Assembly (NCBI GenBank): GCA_964357255.1
Contig: CAYHKQ010000031.1
Span: forward strand, 1-25,684
Direction of reading: 5' to 3'
From: JBBTIS01 sp038059855
Lineage (GTDB): Bacteria; Elusimicrobiota; Elusimicrobia; JACQPE01
DNA length: 25,684 bases
In this document: piece by piece, positions 1-7,547 of the stretch
Layout: each line of letters opens with the position of its first letter
Position numbering within the stretch: the first letter of the stretch is position 1
The notes under the pieces: model-generated
Seen by the model: only the letters and a program-made list of their open reading frames with translations
Told to the model about the DNA's origin: nothing
Databases searched by the model: none
Translations under genes and position numbers: made by a program

Positions 1-847
1 AAATAATTTCAATTTGTTTTCCATCGGAGGCGCCGGTCTCCACCTCGCGGGCAATGGGCCGCTTTTTGCCATTGGGCCGAGGCATCATTACCGTGCTTCT
101 TCCATTTTCTTGTTGCACCGCGTCCGAGGGCAAAAGCAACGCGTTTTTTTTAGAAGCCGCTAGAAACGTGATATTGGCGGTCATGCCGCTTCGCATAAAA
201 TCAGGAACCCTCTCCGGCAGGACATCCACTTCATAAATCGTGACGTTGCTGACTGTTTTGGCCTCATAAGCCACATGGTCCACATGGCCGGTGATTTTCT
301 CCTTGGGATATGCGTCCAGAGCGACTTGGGCTCGCCGGCCTTTTTTTACTTGGCCGACATCTGTTTCATCCACCTGCGCTTTGACAATTAGGCGGTTGGA
401 CATGACCAAGACCGCATCCTGAGCGGACACGGTCTGGCCGGGCTCAACGCTCCTGGCAATCACAAGGCCGTCTAAAGGGGCAATTAAAGGAGTGGGCTTA
501 TATAAATCCTCCCAGTGGGCGAGTTCCTCCGGGCCCTTGGCGCGCGCGGCATCCAGGAGCGCCGCCCGTTCCACGGAACTCATCCAGGCTAAAATCTTTC
601 CTTTCTTAACCGCATCTCCCTCGCGCGCGAGGATTTCTTCCGCGCGTCCGGCGATAGGGGGCTTGATTTCCACCCGGTTTTGGGGTTGGACAACACCGGT
701 GGCCAATACCGTAATGTCGAGATTCCCTCGCGTAACCTGCACGGCGCGCAAAAGAGGAGCCTCTTTGGGTTGGAAAAAACGCCAGGCAACCAAACCGCCG
801 GCCGTTACAATCAAAATTGAAATCCAAAATTTTTTTCTTTTAATCAT
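1..847 (-). CDS. MacA/HlyD-type efflux periplasmic adaptor, C-terminus off the window
   Basis: Periplasmic adaptor subunit that would link an inner-membrane transporter to the TolC-type channel encoded just upstream. Translation from ATG at 847 gives 282 codons open to the window edge; the family is usually about 370-400 residues, so the C-terminus is missing. Visible in order: a basic start MIKRKKFW and one membrane anchor (about residues 7-23); a first lipoyl half (VEIKPPIAGRAEEI, then GDAVKKGKILA); a short helical hairpin (SSVERAALLDAARAKGPEELAHWEDLYKPTP); the second lipoyl half (LIAPLDGLVIARSVEPGQTV); and a beta-barrel region (VDETDVGQVKKGRRAQVALDAYP). The hairpin is short for a MacA-like protein. 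The start overlaps the stop of the TolC gene in an ATGA arrangement, so the two are translationally coupled. The transporter partner, ABC or RND, would lie beyond position 1, so the pump class cannot be decided here. Confidence 0.88.
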   Translation of the reverse strand, partial: MIKRKKFWISILIVTAGGLVAWRFFQPKEAPLLRAVQVTRGNLDITVLATGVVQPQNRVEIKPPIAGRAEEILAREGDAVKKGKILAWMSSVERAALLDAARAKGPEELAHWEDLYKPTPLIAPLDGLVIARSVEPGQTVSAQDAVLVMSNRLIVKAQVDETDVGQVKKGRRAQVALDAYPKEKITGHVDHVAYEAKTVSNVTIYEVDVLPERVPDFMRSGMTANITFLAASKKNALLLPSDAVQQENGRSTVMMPRPNGKKRPIAREVETGASDGKQIEII

Positions 848-2145
848 GGTAGGTATCCCCTCCCTTGGGCTTTTTGCCAGGAGGCTTGCGCAATCACCGC
901 GTCCCGCCGGGCGGCGAGCCAAGCCTTTTGATTGGAGATGAGATCGTTTTCAATCAAATCCCAATCTTGAAAAGAAAGAAGCCCGCTTGCGTACTGGCTA
1001 CGCGCGATTTCTGAGCGGGTTCGGGCGGCCAGCAGAAATTCTTCCTGAACGCCGGTTTTTTCCCAGGCGTCCTGGTAGCCGGCGAATGCGTCTTCTAAAT
1101 CCAGCGCCGTTTGAAGCGCCACGCTTTTGAAGGACGCCTGTGCCCGGCGCTCTTCGGCTAAAGCGCTCTTCGTGTCAAAGATATTTTTGCCTCCCGTAAA
1201 AAATGGAAATGTCAAGGAAAGCCCCGTGGACCATCGTGTGGGAGAATCCGGCGGCCAATCGTTTCCACCGCGCCCAAGGGACCCCGAGGCGGAAAGCTCA
1301 GGCATAAAAGCGCCGCGCGCCGAGACCACGCCCATCGCGGCGGCCTCGGCAAGATGGCGGGCCTGCGCATAGGCGGGGGTGAATTTGGCCAGGGCTTTAA
1401 AGTCAGCGGTTTCCTGTGGAGCGTTTTCAACGGCAAGCTCTCCTGAAACCTCCAAAGGCTCTGTTTCCTCTCGGCCCAAAACGCGGGAGAGCTCCCGCTG
1501 AGCCACTCTTAAGGCCCTTTGGGTCTGAGACATCTCAAATTCCGACTGGCGCCACGCCGCGCGGCTACGCAGGTAGGAGCCTTTGTGCTCGCGTCCGGCT
1601 TGATAACGCAACTCCACCAGACGCACATTATCCTGGCGCCTTTTGGCAATGGTTTGGGCAAGTTTCAAATTTTCCTGGGCAAAGAGAAGCCTGACGAAAG
1701 CGCTTTTAAGCTCAAAACTAACCTGGGCGCCGGTTCCTTGAAATCTGGCTTGCGCTATCTCTAAATCCAAGGCGCTTTTATCCCAAGCTACTTTGTCGCG
1801 CCATCCGGAAAAAAGGCTCTGCCTGGCGGATAAACTCATATTGTACTCATTGGAAAGGGAAGAGAGGGATTCGGAGCGGTTATAACCGGCCGAGGCGGAG
1901 AGTTGAGGCAGAAAAGGGCTTAAACCGGCGTTCCTTTTAGCGCGCGCTTTGTCAATTTCTTGTTGCGCAACGACGATATCAGGATTATTGGGAGCCGTCT
2001 CCTCAAGGCAGGCTTCCCAAGTAAGCATCTGCGAATACGAAAGAGGCGCGTTCAAAGAGCCGATGAGCGCCACAGCTACCGTCAAGAATATCATGTCGAA
2101 GATTTTATTCGCCGCATGGCTCCTCTGGACCCCTTTCGCCCTCAT
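844..2145 (-). CDS. TolC-family outer membrane efflux channel
   Basis: Outer-membrane factor with two outer membrane efflux repeats, forming the exit duct of a tripartite pump with the following adaptor. The mature part begins near MLTWEACLEETAPNNPDIVVAQQEIDKARAKRNAGLSPFLPQLSASAGY, the usual TolC opening. The second repeat is visible as AYAQARHLAEAAAMGVVSARGAFMPELSASGSL and LTFPFFTGGKN. Long helical stretches are rich in Ala, Arg, Glu and Gln. Length from 2145 is 433 residues, normal for the family. The start is uncertain: ATG 2202 extends the frame further, ATG 2145 gives a basic n-region (MRAKGVQRSHAANK) before the hydrophobic core IFLTVAVALIGSL, and ATG 2094 removes the basic part. None has a good ribosome binding site; I chose 2145 for the signal peptide. 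Its 5' end overlaps the Spy-like gene, so coupling is likely. Confidence 0.88.
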   Translation of the reverse strand: MRAKGVQRSHAANKIFDMIFLTVAVALIGSLNAPLSYSQMLTWEACLEETAPNNPDIVVAQQEIDKARAKRNAGLSPFLPQLSASAGYNRSESLSSLSNEYNMSLSARQSLFSGWRDKVAWDKSALDLEIAQARFQGTGAQVSFELKSAFVRLLFAQENLKLAQTIAKRRQDNVRLVELRYQAGREHKGSYLRSRAAWRQSEFEMSQTQRALRVAQRELSRVLGREETEPLEVSGELAVENAPQETADFKALAKFTPAYAQARHLAEAAAMGVVSARGAFMPELSASGSLGRGGNDWPPDSPTRWSTGLSLTFPFFTGGKNIFDTKSALAEERRAQASFKSVALQTALDLEDAFAGYQDAWEKTGVQEEFLLAARTRSEIARSQYASGLLSFQDWDLIENDLISNQKAWLAARRDAVIAQASWQKAQGRGYLP

Positions 2146-2650
2146 GTTTGTCTTGGCCAGGCCAATGCCGTCTTCTTCGATCCGGTTTGGATTCGCTTTC
2201 ATCCTTCTTGCCCCAGCGCTTGCCCTCGCGGCGCTGACGCATCATTTCTTTGAATTTCTTGAACTGTTCCGGAGTCAAAATTTGTCGGACAGCCAGAATT
2301 CCTTCCAAGTGATGGTCGGCCATTTTGTTGCGGACTTGCTGGAGTTCGGCATGGGCTTTTTTCGTTGCGTCGGCGCTCAATTCCGGCTTCTCTAACTCCA
2401 CCTGAAATGCTTCCCTTTTTTCTTTTATTTCCTTGCGCAGTTTTTTGGCCTCTTCACGGTGGGTTTTACGGTGTTCTCGGAGCTTTTTCTTTTGATCGTC
2501 GCTCAAACCCAGCTTGCTTTCGATTTTCTCCAAATGCTTCTCTCCTATTCCCTCTTTATGCTGAGCGCCACGTTCGGCGGCGACAGAAAGGGCGCTTAAC
2601 ATCAAGGCGCCCATTAACGCCCATCTCACCGCCTGAGCCTTGTTTTTCAT
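2105..2650 (-). CDS. Spy/CpxP-like periplasmic LTXXQ protein
   Basis: Predicted periplasmic stress or metal-responsive protein of 181 residues. It has a signal peptide (about residues 1-25, MKNKAQAVRWALMGALMLSALSVAA) and a strongly charged helical body. The two family-defining LTxxQ-type motifs are at residues 49-53 (LSDDQ) and 125-129 (LTPEQ). Spy, CpxP and ZraP homologues act as periplasmic chaperones or as sensors feeding back on envelope-stress regulators, and in many genomes sit beside sigma/anti-sigma pairs and metal efflux genes. The C-terminal tail (about 150-181) is very rich in Arg, Lys and Glu and has no family assignment. The start ATG 2650 has GGAGG eight bases upstream. It lies 24 bases after the anti-sigma gene and overlaps the proposed tolC start. 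Confidence 0.85.
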   Translation of the reverse strand: MKNKAQAVRWALMGALMLSALSVAAERGAQHKEGIGEKHLEKIESKLGLSDDQKKKLREHRKTHREEAKKLRKEIKEKREAFQVELEKPELSADATKKAHAELQQVRNKMADHHLEGILAVRQILTPEQFKKFKEMMRQRREGKRWGKKDESESKPDRRRRHWPGQDKHEGERGPEEPCGE

Positions 2651-2674
2651 CCTACGATCCTCCCTGAGCTTCCT

Positions 2675-3160
2675 TTAAAGGAAATGCTCTTCAATATCCG
2701 TTTCAATTTCATTTTTTTCAACATTTTTTTCATCCAAAGCATTTTCCATTAAAACTTCGGCGTATTGAAGGCCGAGGCCTTCATCAGCGCTCGCCACCAA
2801 AAAACGGCTTGGTCTTGAATAAAAATAGAGAGAGGCAAATACCAGAAGAACCGCAGCGCTCCCGGCCCAAGCTAAATTAGGCAGGGAAACCCTGTCCCAA
2901 AGACCCTCCAAAGCGTCCCTTAAACCTAAAACTGCAGGCCGTTCTTCTTCGATCCGGCGCATCACACGGCTAACGAATTCTTCGGAAGGAGCGATTTTAG
3001 CCGGACGCAAAAGAACGCCGGAGATTTTTTTCCAGCGTTCCAAAGCCAAGCGGCAATCGGAACAAGTCACAAGGTGCGTCTCAACTTCCTGGCGTTCTTT
3101 CCCAGCAAGTTCTCCATCGTGGAAGGTAAAAAGCGCTTCTTTGAGTTCTTCGTGATTCAT
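2675..3160 (-). CDS. zinc-finger anti-sigma factor (membrane-anchored)
   Basis: Likely inhibitor of the ECF sigma factor encoded directly upstream. The 161-residue product has an N-terminal anti-sigma zinc-finger domain with H29-x3-C33-x2-C36 (THLVTCSDC), the zf-HC2/ZAS pattern. One transmembrane segment follows (about residues 96-115, LAWAGSAAVLLVFASLYFYS), then an acidic C-terminal tail of about 45 residues on the far side of the membrane. This topology is typical of anti-sigma factors whose outer domain senses the envelope. The start ATG 3160 is preceded by GAGGGG. The gap to the sigma gene is 33 bases. The C-terminal tail is too short to hold a known sensor domain, so the signal may come through a partner such as the Spy-like protein (inference). 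Confidence 0.85.
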   Translation of the reverse strand: MNHEELKEALFTFHDGELAGKERQEVETHLVTCSDCRLALERWKKISGVLLRPAKIAPSEEFVSRVMRRIEEERPAVLGLRDALEGLWDRVSLPNLAWAGSAAVLLVFASLYFYSRPSRFLVASADEGLGLQYAEVLMENALDEKNVEKNEIETDIEEHFL

Positions 3161-3193
3161 TTTGCCCCTCTTTGTTTAGACGTTTTCCGGGCC

Positions 3194-3739
3194 TCAAAAG
3201 TGTCGCAGCTTTTCCTGAAGCTCACAACGAGCGCGGCGAAGACGGGCTTTGACGGCATCGAGCGTGCATTCCAGGGTTTGAGCGATCTCCTGGTAACTTA
3301 ATCCCTGAACTTCTCTTAAGCTTAGAATCAGACGATATTCCGGTGAAAGAAGAGACAGGATGCGATGGGCCAGATCGGCATCGTCCCGTGAGAAAGGGGG
3401 GTTAGAGCCAACAAGCATTTTCTCAAGGCTTTCGCCATAACGCTCCATGAGATCATTCCAGGATTCGCTATGCTCTCGTGTTTTTTTTCTCAAGAGATCA
3501 CGGCAGTGGTTGGCCGCGATCCGGTAAAGCCAGGTGGAAAACGAAGAGTCCCCGCGGAAGCGACTTAAAGATTGGTAGGCCTTGATGAAAATTTCCTGTG
3601 CCGCGTCTTCGGCTTGCGTTGAATTGGAAATCAAGGAAAGGCAAAGGCCCATGACTTTTGTCTGATATTTGCGCACAAGACGCGCGTAGGCTTCTTTTTG
3701 GCCGGCACGGACCTCGTTAATGATCTCAAAATCTTCGAT
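3194..3739 (-). CDS. ECF-family RNA polymerase sigma factor, apparent ATC start
   Basis: Extracytoplasmic-function sigma factor of about 181 residues. Region 2 shows EDFEIINEVRAGQKEAYARLVRKYQTKV, then EDAAQEIFIKAYQSLSRFRGDSSFSTWLYRIAANHCRDLLRKK. Region 4 shows LSPEYRLILSLREVQGLSYQEIAQTLECTLDAVKARLRRARCEL. The conserved N-terminal part of region 2 extends upstream of the first standard start codon (GTG at 3676). Between GTG 3676 and the in-frame stops around 3767-3772 there is no ATG, GTG or TTG. A GGAGG at 3744-3748 sits four bases before an ATC at 3737-3739, and starting there gives a product beginning [M]EDFEII, the normal position for this family. I therefore placed the start at 3739. Starting at 3676 would delete about 21 conserved residues. 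The gene heads the sigma/anti-sigma/Spy/TolC/adaptor operon and probably regulates it. Confidence 0.8.
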   Translation of the reverse strand: MEDFEIINEVRAGQKEAYARLVRKYQTKVMGLCLSLISNSTQAEDAAQEIFIKAYQSLSRFRGDSSFSTWLYRIAANHCRDLLRKKTREHSESWNDLMERYGESLEKMLVGSNPPFSRDDADLAHRILSLLSPEYRLILSLREVQGLSYQEIAQTLECTLDAVKARLRRARCELQEKLRHF

Positions 3740-3773
3740 AAGGCCTCCCTTCCACAGACGGTTACGCTATTAA

Positions 3774-3782
3774 ATTTTAGCA
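3774..3782 (-). promoter_or_regulatory. extended -10 promoter candidate for the sigma operon
   Basis: On the minus strand TGC-TAAAAT fits an extended -10 element (TGN-TANAAT). It lies about 35 bases before the proposed sigma start, leaving a leader of roughly 25-30 bases that contains GGAGG. No clear -35 is visible and no GGAAC-type ECF -35 is present on this strand, so autoregulation by the operon's own sigma factor is not evident. Confidence 0.4.
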
Positions 3783-3997
3783 ACGACTTCAGTAGCTCTA
3801 CTGTGCCACCTAGGCGTTTTACGTCCGTCGCACCGGCGTCCCAGCCCTCTATTAAAATTGAGGGGACTGTCCCGTTCGGGGAACTTTTGTCAGACCGCCG
3901 CAAACCGGTTAAATTCGCAGAGGCCTTGACTTAAGAGTTCGCACAGTGGTAATGTCGCACGATGACATTTTCGATTTCGCTTAGAGTTATGGTAAGT

Positions 3998-4003
3998 TAA
4001 AAT
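3998..4003 (+). promoter_or_regulatory. -10 box immediately upstream of comM (leaderless type)
   Basis: TAAAAT ends six bases before the comM ATG, which would place transcription initiation at or next to the start codon. The only purine-rich stretch, CGGAG, ends one base from the ATG, too close for a normal ribosome binding site. A distal alternative is TTGACT 3926-3931 with GGTAAT 3948-3953 at 16-bp spacing. Confidence 0.45.
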
Positions 4004-4009
4004 CGGAGC

Positions 4010-5590
4010 ATGATCACAAAAGTTTTTTCCGCCTGTCCTTACGGCATCGAGGCGCGGCTCGTGACCGTCGAGGTGGATATGCGGCGAAAGGGGATTCCGG
4101 CCTTTGCGCTGGTGGGACTTCCGGACGCGTCAATCCGTGAGGCCAAGGAGCGCGTCATTTCCTCTATTAGGAATTGCGGCATCTCGTTTCCGGCGGCCAA
4201 GGTTACGGTGAACCTGGCGCCGGCGCATTTTAAGAAGGAGGGCCCGGAACTGGATTTGCCGATCGCCTGCGGCATCTTGGGCTCGGACGGGCAAATCGCG
4301 GCAGAGCGCGCCGCTGATATTTTCCGTGACTACATTTTTATCGGCGAACTCGGTTTGGACGGCACATTGCGGCGCGTGCGCGGGGCGCTGGCTTTAGCCT
4401 TGGCCGCTAAAAAGGAAGGGTTCCGTGGTATTGTCACGCCCGAAGGCAATAAAGAGGAAGCGGCTTTGGTGGAAGGCTTAGAGGTTATCCCTTGCCAACG
4501 CCTGCAAGACGTGATTAGCTGGGTCAACGGCCACGCGGCTATCGAGCCGTATCGTTTGAGCGCTGATTTTTGGCGATCTTTTTTGGATGGCGCCGGTAGC
4601 GAGGGGGGGATTGATTTTGCCGACATTTTGGGCAATACCTTGGCCAAAAAGGCGCTTGAGATCGCGGCCGCCGGCGCGCATCATGTGCTCTTAATCGGCC
4701 CACCGGGCGTGGGCAAGACCCTTTTGGCTAAGGCCTATGCCGGTCTTTTTCCGCCCTTGGATCAAAACGAATGTCTTGAGCTTACGAAAATTTATTCCGT
4801 GGCCGCTCCCCTTGAAGGACCTTGGCCTCTAGTGGCGCATCGGCCATTTCGCAGTCCGCATCATACGGCGAGCGATGTTTCAATTGTGGGCGGCGGCGCC
4901 CAAGCCCTGCCCGGGGAGGTGAGCCTGGCTCATCACGGAATCTTGTTTTTAGATGAGATGGCGGAGTTTGACCGTCGGGTTTTGGAGGTTTTGCGCCAGC
5001 CCATGGAGGAAGGCGATGTCTCGGTCAGTCGCGCCGCCGGCAAGTTCCGCTATCCAGCCAGGTTTTCCTTAATCGCGGCCACAAATCCTTGTCCCTGCGG
5101 TTGGATGGGATCTCGGGAGCGGGAGTGCCAATGTAGCACGGGCCAGATTTTGAGGTACCGAAGAAAATTTTCCGGCCCGATTTTGGACAGGATTGATATC
5201 CATGCCCAGGTTTCGGCCCAGGAGTTTCGTGAGGCCGTGGGCGGGGCCGGGCCTAAGAGCGCGGCCGAGCCAACGGCTGAAATTCGCCGCCGCGTCCTAG
5301 CGGCGCGTGAACGTCAGTCCAAGCGTTTTGGCGCGTCCAATGGCCGCAAGACGCGGCTTAATGCCCACATGGGCCTTCAAGACCTAAGAGCCTATTGCAA
5401 AATGGGCAAAGAAGAGGAAGACTTTTTAAGGGAAGTCATGAAGCGGCAGGGCTTGTCCCCTCGGGCCTATCATCGTATTTTGAAGGTGGCCAGAACTGCC
5501 GCGGATTTGACGGGGCGGGAGGCGATCTCGCTGGAAGACATCAGTCTGGCGGTCAAGATGCGCTCGTTAGACCGCGCGGTGAGTTATTGA
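4010..5590 (+). CDS. comM: ComM/YifB-type AAA+ helicase-like protein
   Basis: Magnesium-chelatase-like AAA+ ATPase of 526 residues, the usual length. In naturally competent bacteria ComM is a hexameric helicase that drives branch migration during integration of incoming DNA. The N-terminal ChlI-like domain is clear (VFSACPYGIEARLVTVEVDMRRKGIPAFALVGLPDASIREAKERV). Walker A is GPPGVGKT at residues 230-237, Walker B is ILFLDEMAEF near 311-320, and the family signature RPFRSPHHTASDVSIVGGG lies between them. A CPC...CQC cysteine cluster follows (NPCPCGWMGSRERECQC), as in most YifB proteins. The C-terminal helical domain ends RAYHRILKVARTAADLTG. It heads a plus-strand run with a LysM protein, dprA, topA and a Xer recombinase. 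Linkage with dprA supports a DNA-uptake role, but no pilus genes are in view. Confidence 0.93.
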   Translation: MITKVFSACPYGIEARLVTVEVDMRRKGIPAFALVGLPDASIREAKERVISSIRNCGISFPAAKVTVNLAPAHFKKEGPELDLPIACGILGSDGQIAAERAADIFRDYIFIGELGLDGTLRRVRGALALALAAKKEGFRGIVTPEGNKEEAALVEGLEVIPCQRLQDVISWVNGHAAIEPYRLSADFWRSFLDGAGSEGGIDFADILGNTLAKKALEIAAAGAHHVLLIGPPGVGKTLLAKAYAGLFPPLDQNECLELTKIYSVAAPLEGPWPLVAHRPFRSPHHTASDVSIVGGGAQALPGEVSLAHHGILFLDEMAEFDRRVLEVLRQPMEEGDVSVSRAAGKFRYPARFSLIAATNPCPCGWMGSRERECQCSTGQILRYRRKFSGPILDRIDIHAQVSAQEFREAVGGAGPKSAAEPTAEIRRRVLAARERQSKRFGASNGRKTRLNAHMGLQDLRAYCKMGKEEEDFLREVMKRQGLSPRAYHRILKVARTAADLTGREAISLEDISLAVKMRSLDRAVSY

Positions 5591-5605
5591 AATTTTGGAG
5601 GGAAT

Positions 5606-6463
5606 ATGAAGAAATATCAATTCATTGAACGGACGTTGGTGTTGTCTGCGGCGTTGATTTGCGCGGCGCCGACGTGGGTTTTATCCGAGGAGCCGCCGAG
5701 TCCTCAAGAGCGCTATGTCGTTGTCAAGGGCGACACGCTTTGGGGTATTGCCAAGATGCTTTATAGCGACGGTTTTCAATGGACCCGCCTTCACGATGCC
5801 AATAAACAGACCGTGGCCGACCCTGATGTGATTATTCCTCAGCAGACCTTGATTTTGCCGGGTCCTCTTAATATGGCGCTCGCTAGCAGCGTGTCCGTCG
5901 CCACGGGGACGATGGATGGGGCCCTTAAGGATGATCCCCAACAGGCGCTTGAACCGTCGAAGGAAGAAGTGCTCAGAGAGGAGCCGGCTTCACAAGAAAT
6001 CACGCCGGCGACCCAGATCGAAGCGCCGGCCGGGCCGGTTTCCATCCCCCTTGAAGTCGCTCAGGCTTCGCCTGAGCCGGTTGCAGTCGAAGACTCCTCT
6101 GAACCTGATGCCTCGGTTGGGCCGGAGCCCGGCGCGCCGGCCGTTTCGTTTGTCGAATTTACCGACTACGAGGGCAAGATTATCTCTAGCCGTGACGTTG
6201 AGCGCGATATGCTTTCCCAAGGAGATAAGGTGTACGTGAATTTAGGCTCTAAAGACGGGATCGTCAGCGGCGACGAGTACATGGTTGTGCGAAAAAAGAA
6301 GAAAACCTTTGACCCTAAGACCAAAAAAAAATATTGGATTTTTGAGAAGGTGGGAAAGCTTCGGATCACTCCGGAGATTTATCAAAGTCGCGCGGAGGGG
6401 GTAATTTTATTTTCTCATGATTCCATTCAAGTCGGCGATGGCCTCGTCCGCGCCCCTCGATAG
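5606..6463 (+). CDS. exported LysM-domain protein
   Basis: Peptidoglycan-binding exported protein of 285 residues. It has a signal peptide (about residues 1-28, cleavage near VLSEE) and one LysM domain at residues 37-85 (YVVVKGDTLWGIAKMLYSDGFQWTRLHDANKQ...IIPQQTLILP). A low-complexity Pro/Glu/Ala linker spans about 105-175. A C-terminal beta-rich domain of about 95 residues (SQGDKVYVNLGSKDGIVSGDEYMVVR ... GKLRITPEIYQSRAEGVILFSHDSIQVGDGLV) follows. That C-terminal architecture recurs in LysM proteins of many Gram-negatives, with resemblance to FlgT C-terminal folds; its function is unknown. A good ribosome binding site (GGAGGG) precedes the ATG, 15 bases after the comM stop. Its place between comM and dprA could be coincidental or could reflect a role in the cell wall during DNA entry (speculative). 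Confidence 0.85.
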   Translation: MKKYQFIERTLVLSAALICAAPTWVLSEEPPSPQERYVVVKGDTLWGIAKMLYSDGFQWTRLHDANKQTVADPDVIIPQQTLILPGPLNMALASSVSVATGTMDGALKDDPQQALEPSKEEVLREEPASQEITPATQIEAPAGPVSIPLEVAQASPEPVAVEDSSEPDASVGPEPGAPAVSFVEFTDYEGKIISSRDVERDMLSQGDKVYVNLGSKDGIVSGDEYMVVRKKKKTFDPKTKKKYWIFEKVGKLRITPEIYQSRAEGVILFSHDSIQVGDGLVRAPR

Positions 6464-6487
6464 ACGGCCCAATAACAAGGAACTCCA

Positions 6488-7522
6488 ATGAGCATCAGCG
6501 GTGAAGATCGCCTAGAGGCTTTCCTGCGCCATCAGCAAGAGGAAAGCGTCAAGCAGGGCGGCGTGCCGAGGTCAACGCAAGCGGATTTTCGCGGTCTTTA
6601 CGACCAAGCCCTTAAGAAGGGCTGGCGTTTTTACCTTCCCGAGGAACTCGGGAAAATTTTTACCGGATTGGAGGGCGCGGACGAGCCCTGCGGCATCTGG
6701 GCTAACGGCGCGTTAGATCTGGCCGCGTGGCGCCAGCCGGTGATTGCCGTCGTCGGCGCCCGGCGGGCCGGCCCTTATGGCATCGCCGTGGCTGAGCAAT
6801 TATCCAGGGATTTAGTCCGCCTGGGGGTGACTGTGGCGAGCGGTTTGGCTTACGGCGTTGACACGGCGAGCCACAGCGTCGCTCTTGACTCGAATGGCTG
6901 GACGATCGCGGTTTTGGGGACAGGTCTTGATGTTTTTTATCCGCCGAGCAATCGCCGATTGCAAGAGGAGTTGATCCCGGCCCAGGGCGCGGTGATTAGC
7001 GAGTTTCCCTTGGGCGCCGGCCCGCGCGCGCCAAATTTTCCACGCCGCAACCGATTAATTGCCGCGCTTTCCTTGGCCGTGATTGTGGTGGAAGGAGACA
7101 TGGATTCCGGCGCCTTGATCACCGCGCGTTGGGCGGCAAAAATTGGCAAGGACGTTTTTGCGGTTCCCGGCAGCATTTTTTCCAAGATGAGCCGAGGACC
7201 TAATGCCTTAATTCGCCAGGGGGCGATTGCGCTGACGTCCATTAACGATCTCATTGAAGAACTGCCCGACGTCGCCGCTTTATCCAAGCCTCCGGTCAAG
7301 AAGGCGGCGATCAAGGAGCCGCCCGGCGTCCCGCAAGCCTCTCAAACCGGAGAGCAAATTTTACGGCACCTATCCTCGGAGCCGAGAACTCTGGATGCTA
7401 TTCTTGAAACCACGGGCCTTGACCTTGAACTGGCCAACAAGACGCTTCTTGAACTCGAGCTTTCCGGCCGGGTCAGAGAATCAGCGAACGGCTATGTTTT
7501 GATCCGAGAGGAGCGCCGATGA
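6488..7522 (+). CDS. dprA: DNA processing protein DprA
   Basis: DprA/Smf, 344 residues. It binds single-stranded DNA entering the cytoplasm and loads RecA in transformation. The Rossmann-like core starts at PVIAVVGARRAGPYGIAVAEQLSRDL (G90-G98). It continues with ASGLAYGVDTASHSVALDSNGWTIAVLGTGLDVFYPPSNRRL, SEFPLGAGPRAPNFPRRNRLIAALSLAVIVVEG, SGALITARWAAKIGKDVFAVPGSI and GPNALIRQGAIALTS, all family landmarks. The C-terminal part (about 280-344, GEQILRHLSSEPRTLDAILETTGLDLELANKTLLELELSGRV) is the winged-helix DprA C-terminal domain. AAGGA precedes the ATG, and the gene lies 24 bases after the LysM gene in the same operon. Confidence 0.95.
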   Translation: MSISGEDRLEAFLRHQQEESVKQGGVPRSTQADFRGLYDQALKKGWRFYLPEELGKIFTGLEGADEPCGIWANGALDLAAWRQPVIAVVGARRAGPYGIAVAEQLSRDLVRLGVTVASGLAYGVDTASHSVALDSNGWTIAVLGTGLDVFYPPSNRRLQEELIPAQGAVISEFPLGAGPRAPNFPRRNRLIAALSLAVIVVEGDMDSGALITARWAAKIGKDVFAVPGSIFSKMSRGPNALIRQGAIALTSINDLIEELPDVAALSKPPVKKAAIKEPPGVPQASQTGEQILRHLSSEPRTLDAILETTGLDLELANKTLLELELSGRVRESANGYVLIREERR

Positions 7523-7547
7523 GGAAAGCATTCGAGCGGGCGGTATT

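Larger units (their letters stand above)
3740..4009. other. divergent intergenic region with two dyads
   Basis: This 270-bp spacer separates the minus-strand sigma operon from plus-strand comM. It holds a near-perfect 14-bp dyad at 3790-3803 (CAGTAG-CT-CTACTG), a perfect 6-bp inverted repeat with a 7-base loop at 3951-3969 (AATGTC/GACATT), and a TTGACT at 3926-3931. Either dyad could be an operator. No convincing small gene is visible, although open frames exist on both strands. Confidence 0.45.

Noticed and set aside
3880..3910. GGAACTT resembling a sigma-E type -35 on the plus strand
   Set aside because: No matching -10 at 15-17 bases, and it points to comM, not to the sigma operon; most likely chance.
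3631..3934. Open frames on both strands upstream of the sigma gene (90 and 78 codons)
   Set aside because: They overlap the conserved sigma coding sequence or the divergent promoter region, have no ribosome binding site and no recognisable protein features.
4039..4684. Antisense open frames within comM, topA, carB and other genes
   Set aside because: They lie opposite confidently assigned genes, show no domain features and follow from the base composition of the sense strand.
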